This document shows positions 52,792 through 62,188 of a stretch of 64,000 bases of DNA, piece after piece (position 1 is the first letter of the stretch; each line of letters starts with the position of its first letter). This stretch comes from Luteolibacter sp. LG18 (GTDB taxonomy: Bacteria; Verrucomicrobiota; Verrucomicrobiia; Verrucomicrobiales; Akkermansiaceae). The notes below the pieces were generated by a model that had not been told where the DNA came from, did no database searches, and saw nothing but the letters and a program-made list of their open reading frames with translations. Both the position numbers and the translations under genes were made by a program. Location of the stretch: the NCBI RefSeq assembly GCF_036322585.1, contig NZ_AP024600.1:2046001-2110000 (forward strand). Reading direction: 5' to 3'.

Positions 52792-55700
52792 CTACGCCAG
52801 CGCCTCCGCGAGCTTCTCCCGGTCCACCTTCACGCACCAGTTCTCGATGTTCGTCACGGTGCCGCTGCGGTCGTCGTAGGCCCGCTCGACACGTGCCTGC
52901 ACCACGGTCTCCGCATGCTGGATCATCGTCGGCAGGCGGTCCTCCGGGAAGGCCATGATGAGTTGGAGTCCGAAGTTCCGCGCCAGCGCGAGGCAGGCGT
53001 CGATGCGGTCTCCGGACAGCTTCGAGAAGGCCTCGTCCATGATCACCACGCCGAGGTTGCGGCGCTCCTCCCTACGGCCGATGTCATAGACGCGCTGGAA
53101 GGCCGCGAGCATCGCCACGAAGAAGGGCGCCTGGTTCTCGCCACCGCTCTGCTTCTTCGCGCTCTTGTTGAGCGAAATGGCCGCGCCCTCGCCCTTGCCG
53201 GCGGGCATCGCCTGGATGTCCCAGTGGTGGTAGTAACGGTAGTCGAGGGCCTTCTGGTGGCGCGGGTCCTCGGCGTTCTCGATGGCGGTCATCAGCGCCT
53301 CCTTGGCGCGCTCGATGTCCTCCTTGCCGCCCGCGGCGAAAAGCTCCAGCCCGGGGTTGAGCCCCTTGTCCACCAGCGTCCAGATCGCGCTGTGACTGCG
53401 GTCCGCCCGCATCGAAAGCTGGTAGCGCCAGCCGCCGATGTCGTGGTCCATCGCGCGGTTCAGCTCGCGCTTGGTGCGCTCCGCCTCGTCGAGCTTCTCC
53501 TTGAGCACGTCGAGCACCTGGTGCTGGAGACGTTCCTCCCACTCGCGGCGGGCATCCTCCGCGGCGATCCGGAAACGTTCGAGCTCGTGCTCCTCCAGCT
53601 CCCTACGGCGGGCATCGTAGCGGTCGTTGGATTCGTCCGCGGGATCGAAGACCTCGGCGGTTTCCGGGTGCTTCTCCGCCAGCGCGCGGCGTTCCAGGTC
53701 GCGCAGGTCGCGGGCCTTGTCGGCGTCGTGGCGGCTGGTGTCCGCCACCAGGCGGGTGGCTTCGATCCGCTGCGACCACTTCGGGAACTGGCCGCACAGC
53801 GAGTCGATCTTCTCCGTGATCTCCGCCTCGCGGATACCCTCCAACAGTTCGCGGCTGAGCTGGCGCGCGTGCAGCACGGACCGCTCCTCCTCCTCCGCAC
53901 TGGCGATGGAATCGAGCAGCTCGCGCTCCTGTTGCGAGAACTTCGAAAGCGTGGCGTCGAGACGGCCGATGCGCTCGATCACCCCGTGGAAGGTCTTCTC
54001 CAGCACGCGCAGCTTCTCCACCGTTTCCTCGCGCTCCGGCGTGGCCAGCAGGCGGATCGTTTCATCGAGCTGCTGCGCCTCCTTCTTCAGGCGCGGGAGC
54101 TGGTGCAGGCCGGAGGTGCCCGCCGGCGGGTCAGCCTTGTCGAGATGCCACTCCTGGCCGCGGTGCAGCCACATCCTCCAGTCGTCGCGCGAACGCTTCA
54201 GGCGGGACAGCTCCTCGCGGACTTCTTCAAGTTCATCCTCGCGCATCGACCGCAGGCGGCGCAGGCCTTCCTCGCCGATCGTGAATTCCTTCGAGGGCTG
54301 GAGGTGAACGCGCAGCGGCGGGTCCTTCAGCCAGCCATCCTTCGAAAACGCGCGCGGGTGCTTGTCGAGCTGCCGCGCTTTCTCCACCGCCACCAGATCG
54401 CCGAAGAGATGCTGGAGGTAGGCTCCGGCCGAGGTGTTCTGCGTCGAGAAAAGCTCCGCCACCGAGCCTGCCTTCGGGTCGCGCTTCGCACCGAGTTCGC
54501 TGAGGTTCACCACCGGTTCGTCGATGTGGCCGAGACGCTGCGCCTGGTCCCACGCCGCGGTGAAGTCCTCCGCGAGCACCGCCTGGCGGTTCGGCCCGAG
54601 CAGCGTTTCGAGCAGCGGCCACCAGGCTTCCGCCTCCGGCTTCACCTCGATCACGCGGCCGAGCGCGACCGCCCGCTGTCCGCGCGAACGCAGCGCGTCG
54701 AGCAGTGGCGATGGTGCGGCGCTGCCCTTGCGGTCGAGGTCGTCGAGATCGCGCTGGAGACGGGCCTCCCGCGCTTCGAGTTCACGAAGCCGTTCCTCCA
54801 GCGGACGGAGCTGGTCCATCCCTTCGTTCACCAGCAGTTGATAGATGCGCGTCATCCGCGCGGCGGCATCGAGCGCGGGCGCTTCGTCCACGCCCTGCAT
54901 CTGGCCTAGCCAACCTTCCGCGGGTTCCGGTTCCTGCAAGCCGAGTTCGGTCGCGTGCTTCAGCCACAGCTTCCAATGCTGCGTCCGTTCGTGGAGGAAC
55001 TGCCGGGCCACCTTCGCCGCTTCCTTGAGCGCGTCGATTTCGCGGGTGAGTTCGTCCCGGCGGCTGCGGTTCTGGGCGAGGTGGGCGATCTGCGAGTCAT
55101 TGCCCGCCACCAGGCGCACGGCGGCGAGCTGTTGGTCGAGCTCGTTGCGCTCGGCCACCGCGGACTCGTAGTCGGCCTTCTGCTCGGAGTTCTGGAGCCG
55201 CAGTTGATCCACCTTGGTGCGGCGCGTCGTCAGCGTTTCCAGCTTCTCCTCGTGAAGGAGCGCGTCCTTCAGGTGGGAGAACAGGCGCGCCTCGCGCCGG
55301 GCCTCGTGATACGCGAGGTGCTGCTCGCAGATCCGGCTCAGCCGCTGGTGCTGGTCATGCATCGTCTCCAGCCGCTCCTGCGCGCGGCGGTGCGCGTCCA
55401 CGCTGGAGCGGACCGTCTTCACGTCCGGCAATCCCGGCTCGAGCAGGTAGTCGCGGATGAATTTCTCGAAGCTGTCGACCGGCTGGAACGCCATCGAGTT
55501 CGGCAGCGTTTTGTTCATCTGAGGGCGGTCGAAGCCCAGGTGCGAACGCGATGCCATTTCCTCCAGGTAGCTCGCCTGGCGGTCCCACACCTCGCCCTCG
55601 AGATCGCGGCGGACGTGCACGCGGAATTCCTCCTCGGAGAGGAACGAGATCGAGTCATCCAACAATTGCTGGGCGAGGAAATCGTCCTTCTCCAGACGAC

Positions 55701-56112
55701 CCGGCACAGTGAACCACAGCGTGCGCGGTTTCGCCGTCGGGCCTTCGTATTCGATGCGCGCGCCCCATGTCTCGCGGCGCGGTTCGTCCTCATCCGCCTT
55801 CTTCGGCCACGCGAACTCCAGCGCCGCCAGCGTCACGCCGCTCGGGCGCAGGAACCGCTCCTGGCCGTCCTTGCCCACCGTGTTGGTGTCGCACAGACAG
55901 TAGCCGCGCAGCGTGCGACCGCTGCCCGCGCCAGCGGCGGCCTTGTTGAAGCGGCTGAGCGATTCGCCCAGCATCACGAACTGAAGCAGGTCGAGCAACG
56001 CGCTCTTCCCGGAGCCGTTCGCACCGGTGATGAGCGTGAGGCCGGAGACGTCGATGAACTGGCGGTAGCCGTACCAGTTCACGGCGATGATGCGGCTGAG
56101 ATGAACCCTCAT
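52792..56112 (-). CDS. jetC: Wadjet protein JetC (SMC-like ATPase)
   Basis: 1106 aa. Walker A GANGSGKS at residues 30-37 after a conserved N-terminal VNWYGYRQFIDV, a long coiled-coil middle (about 200-900) with a hinge-like non-helical break, an ABC signature SGGE (989-992), and Walker B VVIMDEAF (Asp1026, Glu1027). This is the Rad50/SMC layout with both half-sites present, so ATPase activity is expected. It drives loop extrusion on circular DNA in the anti-plasmid complex. It begins 33 nt after jetB and holds the third place of the operon. Confidence 0.95.
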   Translation of the reverse strand: MRVHLSRIIAVNWYGYRQFIDVSGLTLITGANGSGKSALLDLLQFVMLGESLSRFNKAAAGAGSGRTLRGYCLCDTNTVGKDGQERFLRPSGVTLAALEFAWPKKADEDEPRRETWGARIEYEGPTAKPRTLWFTVPGRLEKDDFLAQQLLDDSISFLSEEEFRVHVRRDLEGEVWDRQASYLEEMASRSHLGFDRPQMNKTLPNSMAFQPVDSFEKFIRDYLLEPGLPDVKTVRSSVDAHRRAQERLETMHDQHQRLSRICEQHLAYHEARREARLFSHLKDALLHEEKLETLTTRRTKVDQLRLQNSEQKADYESAVAERNELDQQLAAVRLVAGNDSQIAHLAQNRSRRDELTREIDALKEAAKVARQFLHERTQHWKLWLKHATELGLQEPEPAEGWLGQMQGVDEAPALDAAARMTRIYQLLVNEGMDQLRPLEERLRELEAREARLQRDLDDLDRKGSAAPSPLLDALRSRGQRAVALGRVIEVKPEAEAWWPLLETLLGPNRQAVLAEDFTAAWDQAQRLGHIDEPVVNLSELGAKRDPKAGSVAELFSTQNTSAGAYLQHLFGDLVAVEKARQLDKHPRAFSKDGWLKDPPLRVHLQPSKEFTIGEEGLRRLRSMREDELEEVREELSRLKRSRDDWRMWLHRGQEWHLDKADPPAGTSGLHQLPRLKKEAQQLDETIRLLATPEREETVEKLRVLEKTFHGVIERIGRLDATLSKFSQQERELLDSIASAEEEERSVLHARQLSRELLEGIREAEITEKIDSLCGQFPKWSQRIEATRLVADTSRHDADKARDLRDLERRALAEKHPETAEVFDPADESNDRYDARRRELEEHELERFRIAAEDARREWEERLQHQVLDVLKEKLDEAERTKRELNRAMDHDIGGWRYQLSMRADRSHSAIWTLVDKGLNPGLELFAAGGKEDIERAKEALMTAIENAEDPRHQKALDYRYYHHWDIQAMPAGKGEGAAISLNKSAKKQSGGENQAPFFVAMLAAFQRVYDIGRREERRNLGVVIMDEAFSKLSGDRIDACLALARNFGLQLIMAFPEDRLPTMIQHAETVVQARVERAYDDRSGTVTNIENWCVKVDREKLAEALA

Positions 56113-56145
56113 GGAAAGAAATGACTAAGGACTAAATCCCAATGA

Positions 56146-56781
56146 CTAATTGGAAGCGTCGGTGGCGGCAGGGGCAGGTTGATAGAGTTCCGTGCGGGCG
56201 AGCCAGGACTCGATGGAGTCGAAGGGGATCACGCGCGGCAGGCTGGGCAGGATCTCGATGAGCATCTCGCCGAGCTGGGTGAGGCCGTCCGGCTTGTGGG
56301 TGCGGACCAGGCGGTGGCGCTTCAAGCGCGCGAGGAGCTGGTCGAGGTGCGTCTTTTCCGGTGGCTCGATGTTCTCGAAGGTGGTGCGGAAACGGTTCCA
56401 CAAATCGTCCACGGTGATCACCACCGATTGCGCGGCCTGGGTGGTGCGGTGGTCGTCCCACGCGCGCCACATTACCAGCAGCATCAGCGTCTCGTCCTTG
56501 GTGAACTGGCCCAGCAGCATGCACGTCTCCGGACGCGGGCGCGCCTGGAGCAGCAGGAAATCCTCGTCGATCACCAGTTCCAGCCCGAGCGGCGCGAGGT
56601 AGTCCGAGAGGTGGCCGCGGTAGTGGTCGCGCGCCAGCAGGAACAGGTCGCGTCCTCCGCCCTCGCTGCCGAGCAGGGTGCCGCGGCCCAGCAACTCGGC
56701 CAGGATTTCGCGCAGCGGCTGGCGGTCGGTCTCGGGCACGTCCGGCCAGAAACGCGGCCAGTTGGAATCGGAATCGTTCAT
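56146..56781 (-). CDS. jetB: Wadjet protein JetB (DUF4194, kleisin-associated)
   Basis: 211 aa. DUF4194-type features: LREILAELLGRGTLLGSEGGGRDLFLLARDHYRGHLSDYLAPLGLELV and LQARPRPETCMLLGQFTKDETLMLLVMWRAWDD, then a winged-helix-like C-terminal region (LLARLKRHRLVRTHKPDGLTQLGEMLIEILPSL). It corresponds to the MksE-like KITE subunit of MksBEF. The start overlaps the jetA stop (ATGA), so translation is coupled. Confidence 0.93.
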   Translation of the reverse strand: MNDSDSNWPRFWPDVPETDRQPLREILAELLGRGTLLGSEGGGRDLFLLARDHYRGHLSDYLAPLGLELVIDEDFLLLQARPRPETCMLLGQFTKDETLMLLVMWRAWDDHRTTQAAQSVVITVDDLWNRFRTTFENIEPPEKTHLDQLLARLKRHRLVRTHKPDGLTQLGEMLIEILPSLPRVIPFDSIESWLARTELYQPAPAATDASN

Positions 56782-58256
56782 GCGTGGCGGGTGATGGCGA
56801 AGCGCTCCATGCGCCAGCCGGCTTGTTCGTCGTGAGGAATGCTTTCCGGCTCCATGCCGGCTTGGCGGCGGGTGCCGTCCACCTTCCAGCGCACCGTCCG
56901 GCCATCGGCCGTGGTCGCGTGGTCGTAGGCCGCGGTCGCCAGCAGATCGAGCATCTCGTCCACCGAGGAGGCGGCGAACGACGAGGTGCAGGCCGAGCCC
57001 GCCACCTGGTCCATCAGGCGGGCCACCAGCCGTGCGGCGCGCTGCGGCGTGAGCGCCAGCCGTTGGCGTTCGCGCAGCGCGGCCAGCGTGTCGTCCTCGT
57101 CGTGCTCGCGATCGGCGGACTGGGAGAAGGTGAGGTCCGCGGGTGACTTCACCCGGCGCGTCCGTGCCAGCGATTCGACCCCGTAGAAACAGCGCATCTC
57201 CGGCACCAGCGGCTGGAAATCCGGCGCCGTGTCCCGCATCGCGCCGACCCGGCTGCCGGCGTGCATCGCGTTGAGCGCGTCGCAGTAGGCCTTGATGATT
57301 TCGGGCCGGCGTCCGCGCAGCTCGGTCTGGTAGCGGTAGCGCTGTTGGGAAAGCTGGTTGAAGCTCGCCATGCGCGCGTCGATCGCGTCCGCCACCAGCC
57401 GGATCGCGGCCAGGCGGCGCTCCAGATCGCGCAAGGATCGCTCGCCGCGCGCGTAGGCCTCGTCGTTCGGCCAGCCGTAGTGGTTCGCCAGCCCCTCGGC
57501 GAGTCGTTCCTTCACCAGCGGCTGGTCGCGGCAGTCCGCCACCTTCGTGCGCGCCATCTGGAGCCGCGGCAGCAGGCCGTTTCTACGAAGCGCATCGTAG
57601 CAGACCATGTGCTGGCCGGAGCCGAACTCCGCGTAGAGCAGCCGCAGCGTTTCCGCGGGCGATTCGCTGGCGCGCTGGCGCTGGTCGAACATCGAGATCA
57701 GCTTTTCCACCCCGTGGAGCTGGATCACCGCGTTCTCCAGGCGGGCGTTCAGGTCGGTGACGGTGGCTCGCAGCTCGTCCGGCTCCCGGAACCGCGGGTC
57801 GAGCACCTCGGAGTTCTCCAGGGTCTCGCACACCCCGCGCACCGTGTCGGCGAAGGTTGTCAGCTCCGCGATCTCGTCCTCCGCCAGTTCGCGCAGCAGA
57901 CGGAGCAGGGGACGCAGCCCGGGCGACACCAGCGCCCAGCGCTCGTGCAGGCCGAGCTGCTGGTCCTCGATCCAGCGGGCGTCGCACAGCCGGTTGAAAA
58001 TCTGTCCCGCGCGCTGGCGGGCATCGCGCAGCAGCGCCCCCTCGTCCTCATCGAGAAGGATGCCCGGGTGGGCCGCCAGCGTCTCGCGGATCACCGCGAT
58101 CGCGTCCGCCTGCGGAATCCGCCCGGAGTCCCCGGCGGTGTCCGCGATCCGGTCCGCGCAGTCGATGTAAAGTGCCGCCGAGGCCCGCGACAGCGGACGG
58201 AAAAAATCCCGCGAAACCGAGTCGAGGAGGCGGTGGCTGAGGGAATCGCGGGTCAT
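56778..58256 (-). CDS. jetA: Wadjet protein JetA (DUF3375, MksF-like kleisin subunit)
   Basis: 492 aa, helical throughout, with N-terminal DSLSHRLLDSVSRDFFRPLSRASAALYIDCADRI, a winged-helix-like unit (RAGQIFNRLCDARWIEDQQLGLHERWALVSPGLRPLLRLLREL), and a later helical core including LEEERLAAIRLVADAIDARMASFNQLSQQRYRYQ. This is the first gene of a complete four-gene set jetA-jetB-jetC-jetD, closest to type I Wadjet (DUF3375, DUF4194, SMC, DUF3322/DUF2220). It should be the kleisin bridging the SMC heads. Confidence 0.93.
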   Translation of the reverse strand: MTRDSLSHRLLDSVSRDFFRPLSRASAALYIDCADRIADTAGDSGRIPQADAIAVIRETLAAHPGILLDEDEGALLRDARQRAGQIFNRLCDARWIEDQQLGLHERWALVSPGLRPLLRLLRELAEDEIAELTTFADTVRGVCETLENSEVLDPRFREPDELRATVTDLNARLENAVIQLHGVEKLISMFDQRQRASESPAETLRLLYAEFGSGQHMVCYDALRRNGLLPRLQMARTKVADCRDQPLVKERLAEGLANHYGWPNDEAYARGERSLRDLERRLAAIRLVADAIDARMASFNQLSQQRYRYQTELRGRRPEIIKAYCDALNAMHAGSRVGAMRDTAPDFQPLVPEMRCFYGVESLARTRRVKSPADLTFSQSADREHDEDDTLAALRERQRLALTPQRAARLVARLMDQVAGSACTSSFAASSVDEMLDLLATAAYDHATTADGRTVRWKVDGTRRQAGMEPESIPHDEQAGWRMERFAITRHA

Positions 58257-58323
58257 GCAGGGGCGGCTGGGAGGCGCAGTCTACCCCGCGCCGCCGCCCT
58301 GCCAAGCCCGGGACGAAATCCCT

Positions 58324-59382
58324 TTATTCTGCGTGGCTTTTATAGTGCTCCGCCAGCAGATCCCGGCCGAAATCGCCTTTGAAATCGCGCCACGTGGTGT
58401 GCATGTGGTTGGCGTTGTTCTGGACGTTGGCCGTCTCGATCAGGAAGGTCGGCCCCTGGATCCGGTAATAAAACGCCTCGCCGGGTTTCAGGCCACCCGC
58501 CCAGCCGAAGCGGACCTTGTCCAGCCCCGCGTCGCGGATCTCCTTCCATTCGGCCGCGGCGATCTCCGGGCGGTAGCGGTCGATGTATTCGCCCAGCAAT
58601 TGCTGGAGAACGAGTTCCTGCGCCTCGGTCATGTCGGACGCCAGCACGCCGACCGGGTCGAGCTGCTTCACCTCGCGCTCGGCGGCGGTGAGGATCTCGG
58701 CCGGGGCCTTGTCGTTGAACACCACCGGCTTCCCGGCTTCCGCCAGCGCCGCGGCCAATTGGCGGCCCTTGTCCTCCTCCCCGGCCAGCGCGCGGGTGCC
58801 CTTCTTCGGGCCCTCCACCCGGACCTCGCCCGGATTCGAGCCCATGAAGGTCGGGGTGATCGCGGCCTTGCCGTCCGCCAGGCTCATGTTGATGGAGACA
58901 TGGTGGCCTTCGAAGCGCCAGGCCCAGCCCTTCTTGTCGCCCGGGGTGCCGAAAATCGTCACGCAGTAGAGCCCGGCGTCGCGCTTCACCGGGTCGTTCT
59001 CGATCCCCGCCAGCACCGCCTCCAGCGACATGATGGTCTCCGCCTTGGCCATGCCCTTGTCGCTGAGCGCCGAGTGCAGCAACTCTAGAGCGGCTTTCTT
59101 CTGCGCCTCATCGAGGTCCTTGAAAGGGATGCCGTTGCGCGGCTTCGGGATGAAATGCCAGTTCAGCCGCTCGTCCGACTCCATCGGATAGGTCGCCTTC
59201 TTGGTTTGCTCCGGATTCAACAGGGCAAGGAAGGCCTTGGCGGCCTTCTCCATCCCCGGCTCGGCCGAGGCTTGGGCGGTTTCGGCTGGCTTGGCGGGAG
59301 CCGCCGCCGGTTCGGCGTGCGCGGAAACGGCCAGGGCCGCCACGCAAAGGACGGGAAGAAGGGTTTTCGACGGGAGGTTCAT
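58324..59382 (-). CDS. DUF3500 domain-containing secreted protein
   Basis: 352 aa from ATG 59382; signal peptide MNLPSKTLLPVLCVAALAVSAHAE followed by an Ala/Pro linker. The DUF3500 domain has RLNWHFIPKPRNGIPFKDLDEAQKKAALELLHSALSDKG, TIMSLEAVLAGIEND, YCVTIFGTPGDKKGWAWRFEGHHVSINMSL, TPTFMGSNPGEV and TFLIETANVQNNANHMHTTWRDF. The conserved His pairs (EGHHVS, NHMHT) suggest metal binding, but the function is unknown. It is convergent in layout with nothing; its start lies 170 nt from the sod stop. Confidence 0.93.
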   Translation of the reverse strand: MNLPSKTLLPVLCVAALAVSAHAEPAAAPAKPAETAQASAEPGMEKAAKAFLALLNPEQTKKATYPMESDERLNWHFIPKPRNGIPFKDLDEAQKKAALELLHSALSDKGMAKAETIMSLEAVLAGIENDPVKRDAGLYCVTIFGTPGDKKGWAWRFEGHHVSINMSLADGKAAITPTFMGSNPGEVRVEGPKKGTRALAGEEDKGRQLAAALAEAGKPVVFNDKAPAEILTAAEREVKQLDPVGVLASDMTEAQELVLQQLLGEYIDRYRPEIAAAEWKEIRDAGLDKVRFGWAGGLKPGEAFYYRIQGPTFLIETANVQNNANHMHTTWRDFKGDFGRDLLAEHYKSHAE

Positions 59383-59498
59383 GGCAATGGAGTGCAATCG
59401 ACCTCTATAGACGCGACCCACCGGCCGTTTCTAGCGGGAAGATTGGAAATGTCCTATGGGTCCTATTCCATTTTCCGCCCCAGCCCTGACTCTAACAA

Positions 59499-59525
59499 AA
59501 ACGCCCGGCGGGTCGGCCGGGCGTT
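59499..59525 (-). terminator. Intrinsic terminator behind sod
   Basis: AACGCCCGG (59500-59508) pairs with CCGGGCGTT (59517-59525), with an 8-nt loop. On the minus strand it is followed by TTTTGTTAG. It lies 27 nt after the sod stop. Confidence 0.85.
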
Positions 59526-59552
59526 CTCAAAATCAGGGGCAGACAGTGCCGA

Positions 59553-60284
59553 TCACACCGTCTTCTTGAACCGCTCGTTCACCTTCGACCAGTTCACCAC
59601 GTTCCACCACGCGTTGATGTAGTCCGGGCGGCGGTTCTGGTAGTGCAGGTAGTAGGCGTGTTCCCACACGTCCAGACCCAGGATCGGCGTGCCTTGGTCG
59701 GAGGCCGGGACGATGCCCTTCATGTGCGGGTTGTCCTGGTTCGGGGTGCTCACCACCTTGAGCTTGTCGTCCGCGGTGACGATCAGCCACGCCCAGCCGG
59801 AGCCGAAGCGCTTGGTGGCCGCCTCGTTGAACGCGGTCTTGAAGGCGTCGAAGGAGCCGAAATGCTTGTCGATCGCCTTCGCCAGTTCGTCGGACGGCTT
59901 GCCGGACTTGTCGGCGGGCGCGAGCGTTTCCCAGAAAAACGAGTGATTCCAGTGGCCGCCGCCGTTGTTGCGCAGCGTGGTGCGCAGCGCCTCGTCGTTG
60001 AGGCTCGGCAGCGTCCGAAGCGTGTCGATCAGCGGTTCGGCCTTCAGCTCCTCGTTCTTGGCGAGGGCCTCGTTGACCTTCGCGATGTAGGCCGCGTGGT
60101 GCTTGTCGTGGTGGATCTCCATCGTCAGCGCGTCGATGTGCGGCTCCAGCGCGTCCTTGGGGTAGGGGAGATCGGGCAGAACGATGACCTCGGCGGCGGA
60201 GCTGAGCCCGGGAACCAGGGCGGTGGACGCGGCGGCGAGCGCGCCGAGTTTGACGAAAGTGCGGCGATTGAGTTCCGGAGTCAT
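59553..60284 (-). CDS. sod: Superoxide dismutase (Fe/Mn), Tat-exported
   Basis: 243 aa from ATG 60284: [30 protein letters not shown] is a twin-arginine signal, unusual because most Fe/Mn SODs are cytoplasmic. The catalytic body has [30 protein letters not shown] (His58 ligand), [14 protein letters not shown] (His114 ligand), and [23 protein letters not shown] (Asp and His ligands). All four metal ligands are intact; metal preference is not readable with confidence. It converts superoxide to H2O2 and O2, probably in the periplasm. It is divergent from the folP-like gene. Confidence 0.95.
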   Translation of the reverse strand: MTPELNRRTFVKLGALAAASTALVPGLSSAAEVIVLPDLPYPKDALEPHIDALTMEIHHDKHHAAYIAKVNEALAKNEELKAEPLIDTLRTLPSLNDEALRTTLRNNGGGHWNHSFFWETLAPADKSGKPSDELAKAIDKHFGSFDAFKTAFNEAATKRFGSGWAWLIVTADDKLKVVSTPNQDNPHMKGIVPASDQGTPILGLDVWEHAYYLHYQNRRPDYINAWWNVVNWSKVNERFKKTV

Positions 60285-60368
60285 GGTCAGGCAGGCTAGC
60301 GCGCCTTCCCGGGCGCGCAAATGGAATCCATTCTCGGCAAGCGCCCTCCTGCCGGTTAGACCGCCCGC

Positions 60369-61232
60369 ATGCTCTGGCGCCTGCGCGACCGCGAAATCCA
60401 CTTCCCCCGCCGACCGCTGGTGATGGGGATCGTGAACATCAACGACGACTCGTTCTGCGCCGATGGCACCCTCGATCCCGCCGCCGCCCTGGAGATCGCC
60501 CGCCAGCAGCTCGCTGAGGGCGCGGACATCATCGACGCCGGGGCCGAAAGCGCCCGCACCAACCGCGCCGCCATCTCCGTCGACGAGGAAATCGCCCGCC
60601 TCCGCTCCTTCCTCGCCGGCTGGCCGGACCTCGTCGCCCGCAGCCAGCCGCGCGATTCCATCCAGCTTTGGCCGCCCGTCCTGTCCATCAACACCTGGCG
60701 GCCCGAGGTCGTCGCCGCCATCGTCACCGATCCCGCCGTCGCCCTCGTCAATGACATGGGCGGCCTCCCGGACGACCGCAATGCCCGCCTCTGCGCCGCC
60801 GCCGGGGTGGCCCTCCTCGTCATGCACAGCGTCGGCGAGCCGAAGGTTCCCCATTTCCACCAGCAGTGGGACGACGTCATGGGCTCGCTGGCCGCCTTCT
60901 TCGTCGAAAAGATCGCCCTCTGCGAGGCCGCGGGCCTTTCCCGCGAACGACTCATCCTCGATCCCGGCATCGACTTCGCCAAACAGAAGGATGACAACCT
61001 CATGATCTATCAGCAGTTGGATCAACTCCAGCGCTTCGGCTGCCCCGTTCTCGTCCCCGTTTCCCGGAAAACCGTCATCGGCGAAACTCTCGGCATCCCC
61101 GAGCCCGCCCGCCGCGATGCCGGCACCGTGGCCTGCATTTCCGCCGCCATGCGCCGCGGCGCGCAGGTCTTCCGCGTGCACAACGTCCCCGCCGCCTGGC
61201 AGGCCGCCGGCGTGCTATTTGCATTGAAGTAG
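60369..61232 (+). CDS. folP: Dihydropteroate synthase-like protein, divergent
   Basis: 287 aa, the normal length. [17 protein letters not shown] is the first pterin-site motif (Asn conserved), [12 protein letters not shown] replaces the usual G-G-E-S-T-R-P-G block, [11 protein letters not shown] replaces S-(V/I)-D-T with Asn for Asp, [12 protein letters not shown] keeps the DPG motif, VSRKTVIGE keeps the Lys, and [10 protein letters not shown] replaces RVHDV with Asn. Thus two catalytic-region Asp residues are Asn and the STRPG loop is altered. It is probably a DHPS-fold enzyme of folate synthesis or a related pterin enzyme; the assignment to true FolP is only moderate. Confidence 0.75.
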   Translation: MLWRLRDREIHFPRRPLVMGIVNINDDSFCADGTLDPAAALEIARQQLAEGADIIDAGAESARTNRAAISVDEEIARLRSFLAGWPDLVARSQPRDSIQLWPPVLSINTWRPEVVAAIVTDPAVALVNDMGGLPDDRNARLCAAAGVALLVMHSVGEPKVPHFHQQWDDVMGSLAAFFVEKIALCEAAGLSRERLILDPGIDFAKQKDDNLMIYQQLDQLQRFGCPVLVPVSRKTVIGETLGIPEPARRDAGTVACISAAMRRGAQVFRVHNVPAAWQAAGVLFALK

Positions 61233-61307
61233 CAAGGGTTTCGCGACGTTAGACTTACCATTTTGATCTTGCTTTGGATTGCCCGCCGGTGATATGCGCA
61301 TCAGGCA

Positions 61308-62147
61308 ATGAATTGGCGTTCTCTAACACCGGCGCTCGCCGCCGCGCTTCCCTGTCTCACCCTCATCGGCACCGTCCAGGCCCAGAAGGAGGAGTCCGGT
61401 CCGAAGAATCCCCCGATCGACATCAAGAACGCGGTCGACAAGGGCGTGGCCATGCCCACCCCGCTCGACAAGTTCCTCGCCCTCACCCTGCTGGTCAAAA
61501 CCAAGGACATCGATTGGAACGGCACCTTCAACGCAGTCGCCGTCGACATCGACCCGGACAAGTTCACCGACAAGGAAGTCCTCATCCCCGAGCTCCTCGG
61601 CATCCGCATCGCGGACGGCGTGATGGCCATCCAGGCCAAGGACGCCGAAATGCTCGGCAAGGCCGCCTCCGACATCGAGAAGCTCGCCGACAAGCTCGAT
61701 GAGAAGATCGACCTCGGCCGCGCCAAGCGCGTCCGCACCATGGCCAACGAAGGCAAGTGGATGGACGTCTTCCGCGAGCTCGGCTTCCTCCAGCAGGACA
61801 TCATGAAGAAGCTCGAGGAAAAGCCGAACGATCCGCGCAGCTCCCTGCTCATGGTCACCGGCTGGATCCAGGGCAGCCGCTACTCCAGCAAGCTCATTTC
61901 CGCCCACTACAGCGATGCCAGCTCCAACATCCTGCGCGAGCCGCTGCTCGTCGCCGCCCTCCAGGCGAAGATCGACCGCCTTCCCGCCAATGTGAAGGCC
62001 GCCCCGTCCGTCGCCAAGATCGCCGCCGCGCTCCCGCGCATGAAGGAGATCGTCAACGTCGGCATCGACAAGCCCATCGCCAAAAAGAACGTCGACGAGC
62101 TCCAGACGCTCGCCACCGACTGCATCAAGAGCGTCCTCGCGAAGTGA
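61308..62147 (+). CDS. Secreted hypothetical protein, 279 aa
   Basis: Signal peptide MNWRSLTPALAAALPCLTLIGTVQA. The mature part is helical and charged, with no known motif: FLALTLLVKTKDIDWNGTFNA, MAIQAKDAEMLGKAASDIEKLADKLDEKIDLGRAKRV, FRELGFLQQDIMKKLEEK. It resembles the periplasmic helical proteins common in Verrucomicrobia with unknown role. It opens a run of four secreted or lipoprotein genes (61308-63837) on the plus strand. Confidence 0.7.
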   Translation: MNWRSLTPALAAALPCLTLIGTVQAQKEESGPKNPPIDIKNAVDKGVAMPTPLDKFLALTLLVKTKDIDWNGTFNAVAVDIDPDKFTDKEVLIPELLGIRIADGVMAIQAKDAEMLGKAASDIEKLADKLDEKIDLGRAKRVRTMANEGKWMDVFRELGFLQQDIMKKLEEKPNDPRSSLLMVTGWIQGSRYSSKLISAHYSDASSNILREPLLVAALQAKIDRLPANVKAAPSVAKIAAALPRMKEIVNVGIDKPIAKKNVDELQTLATDCIKSVLAK

Positions 62148-62188
62148 GGGCCGCCCGCCTCGATCCTTCCCCGATCAAGAAGACTCCC

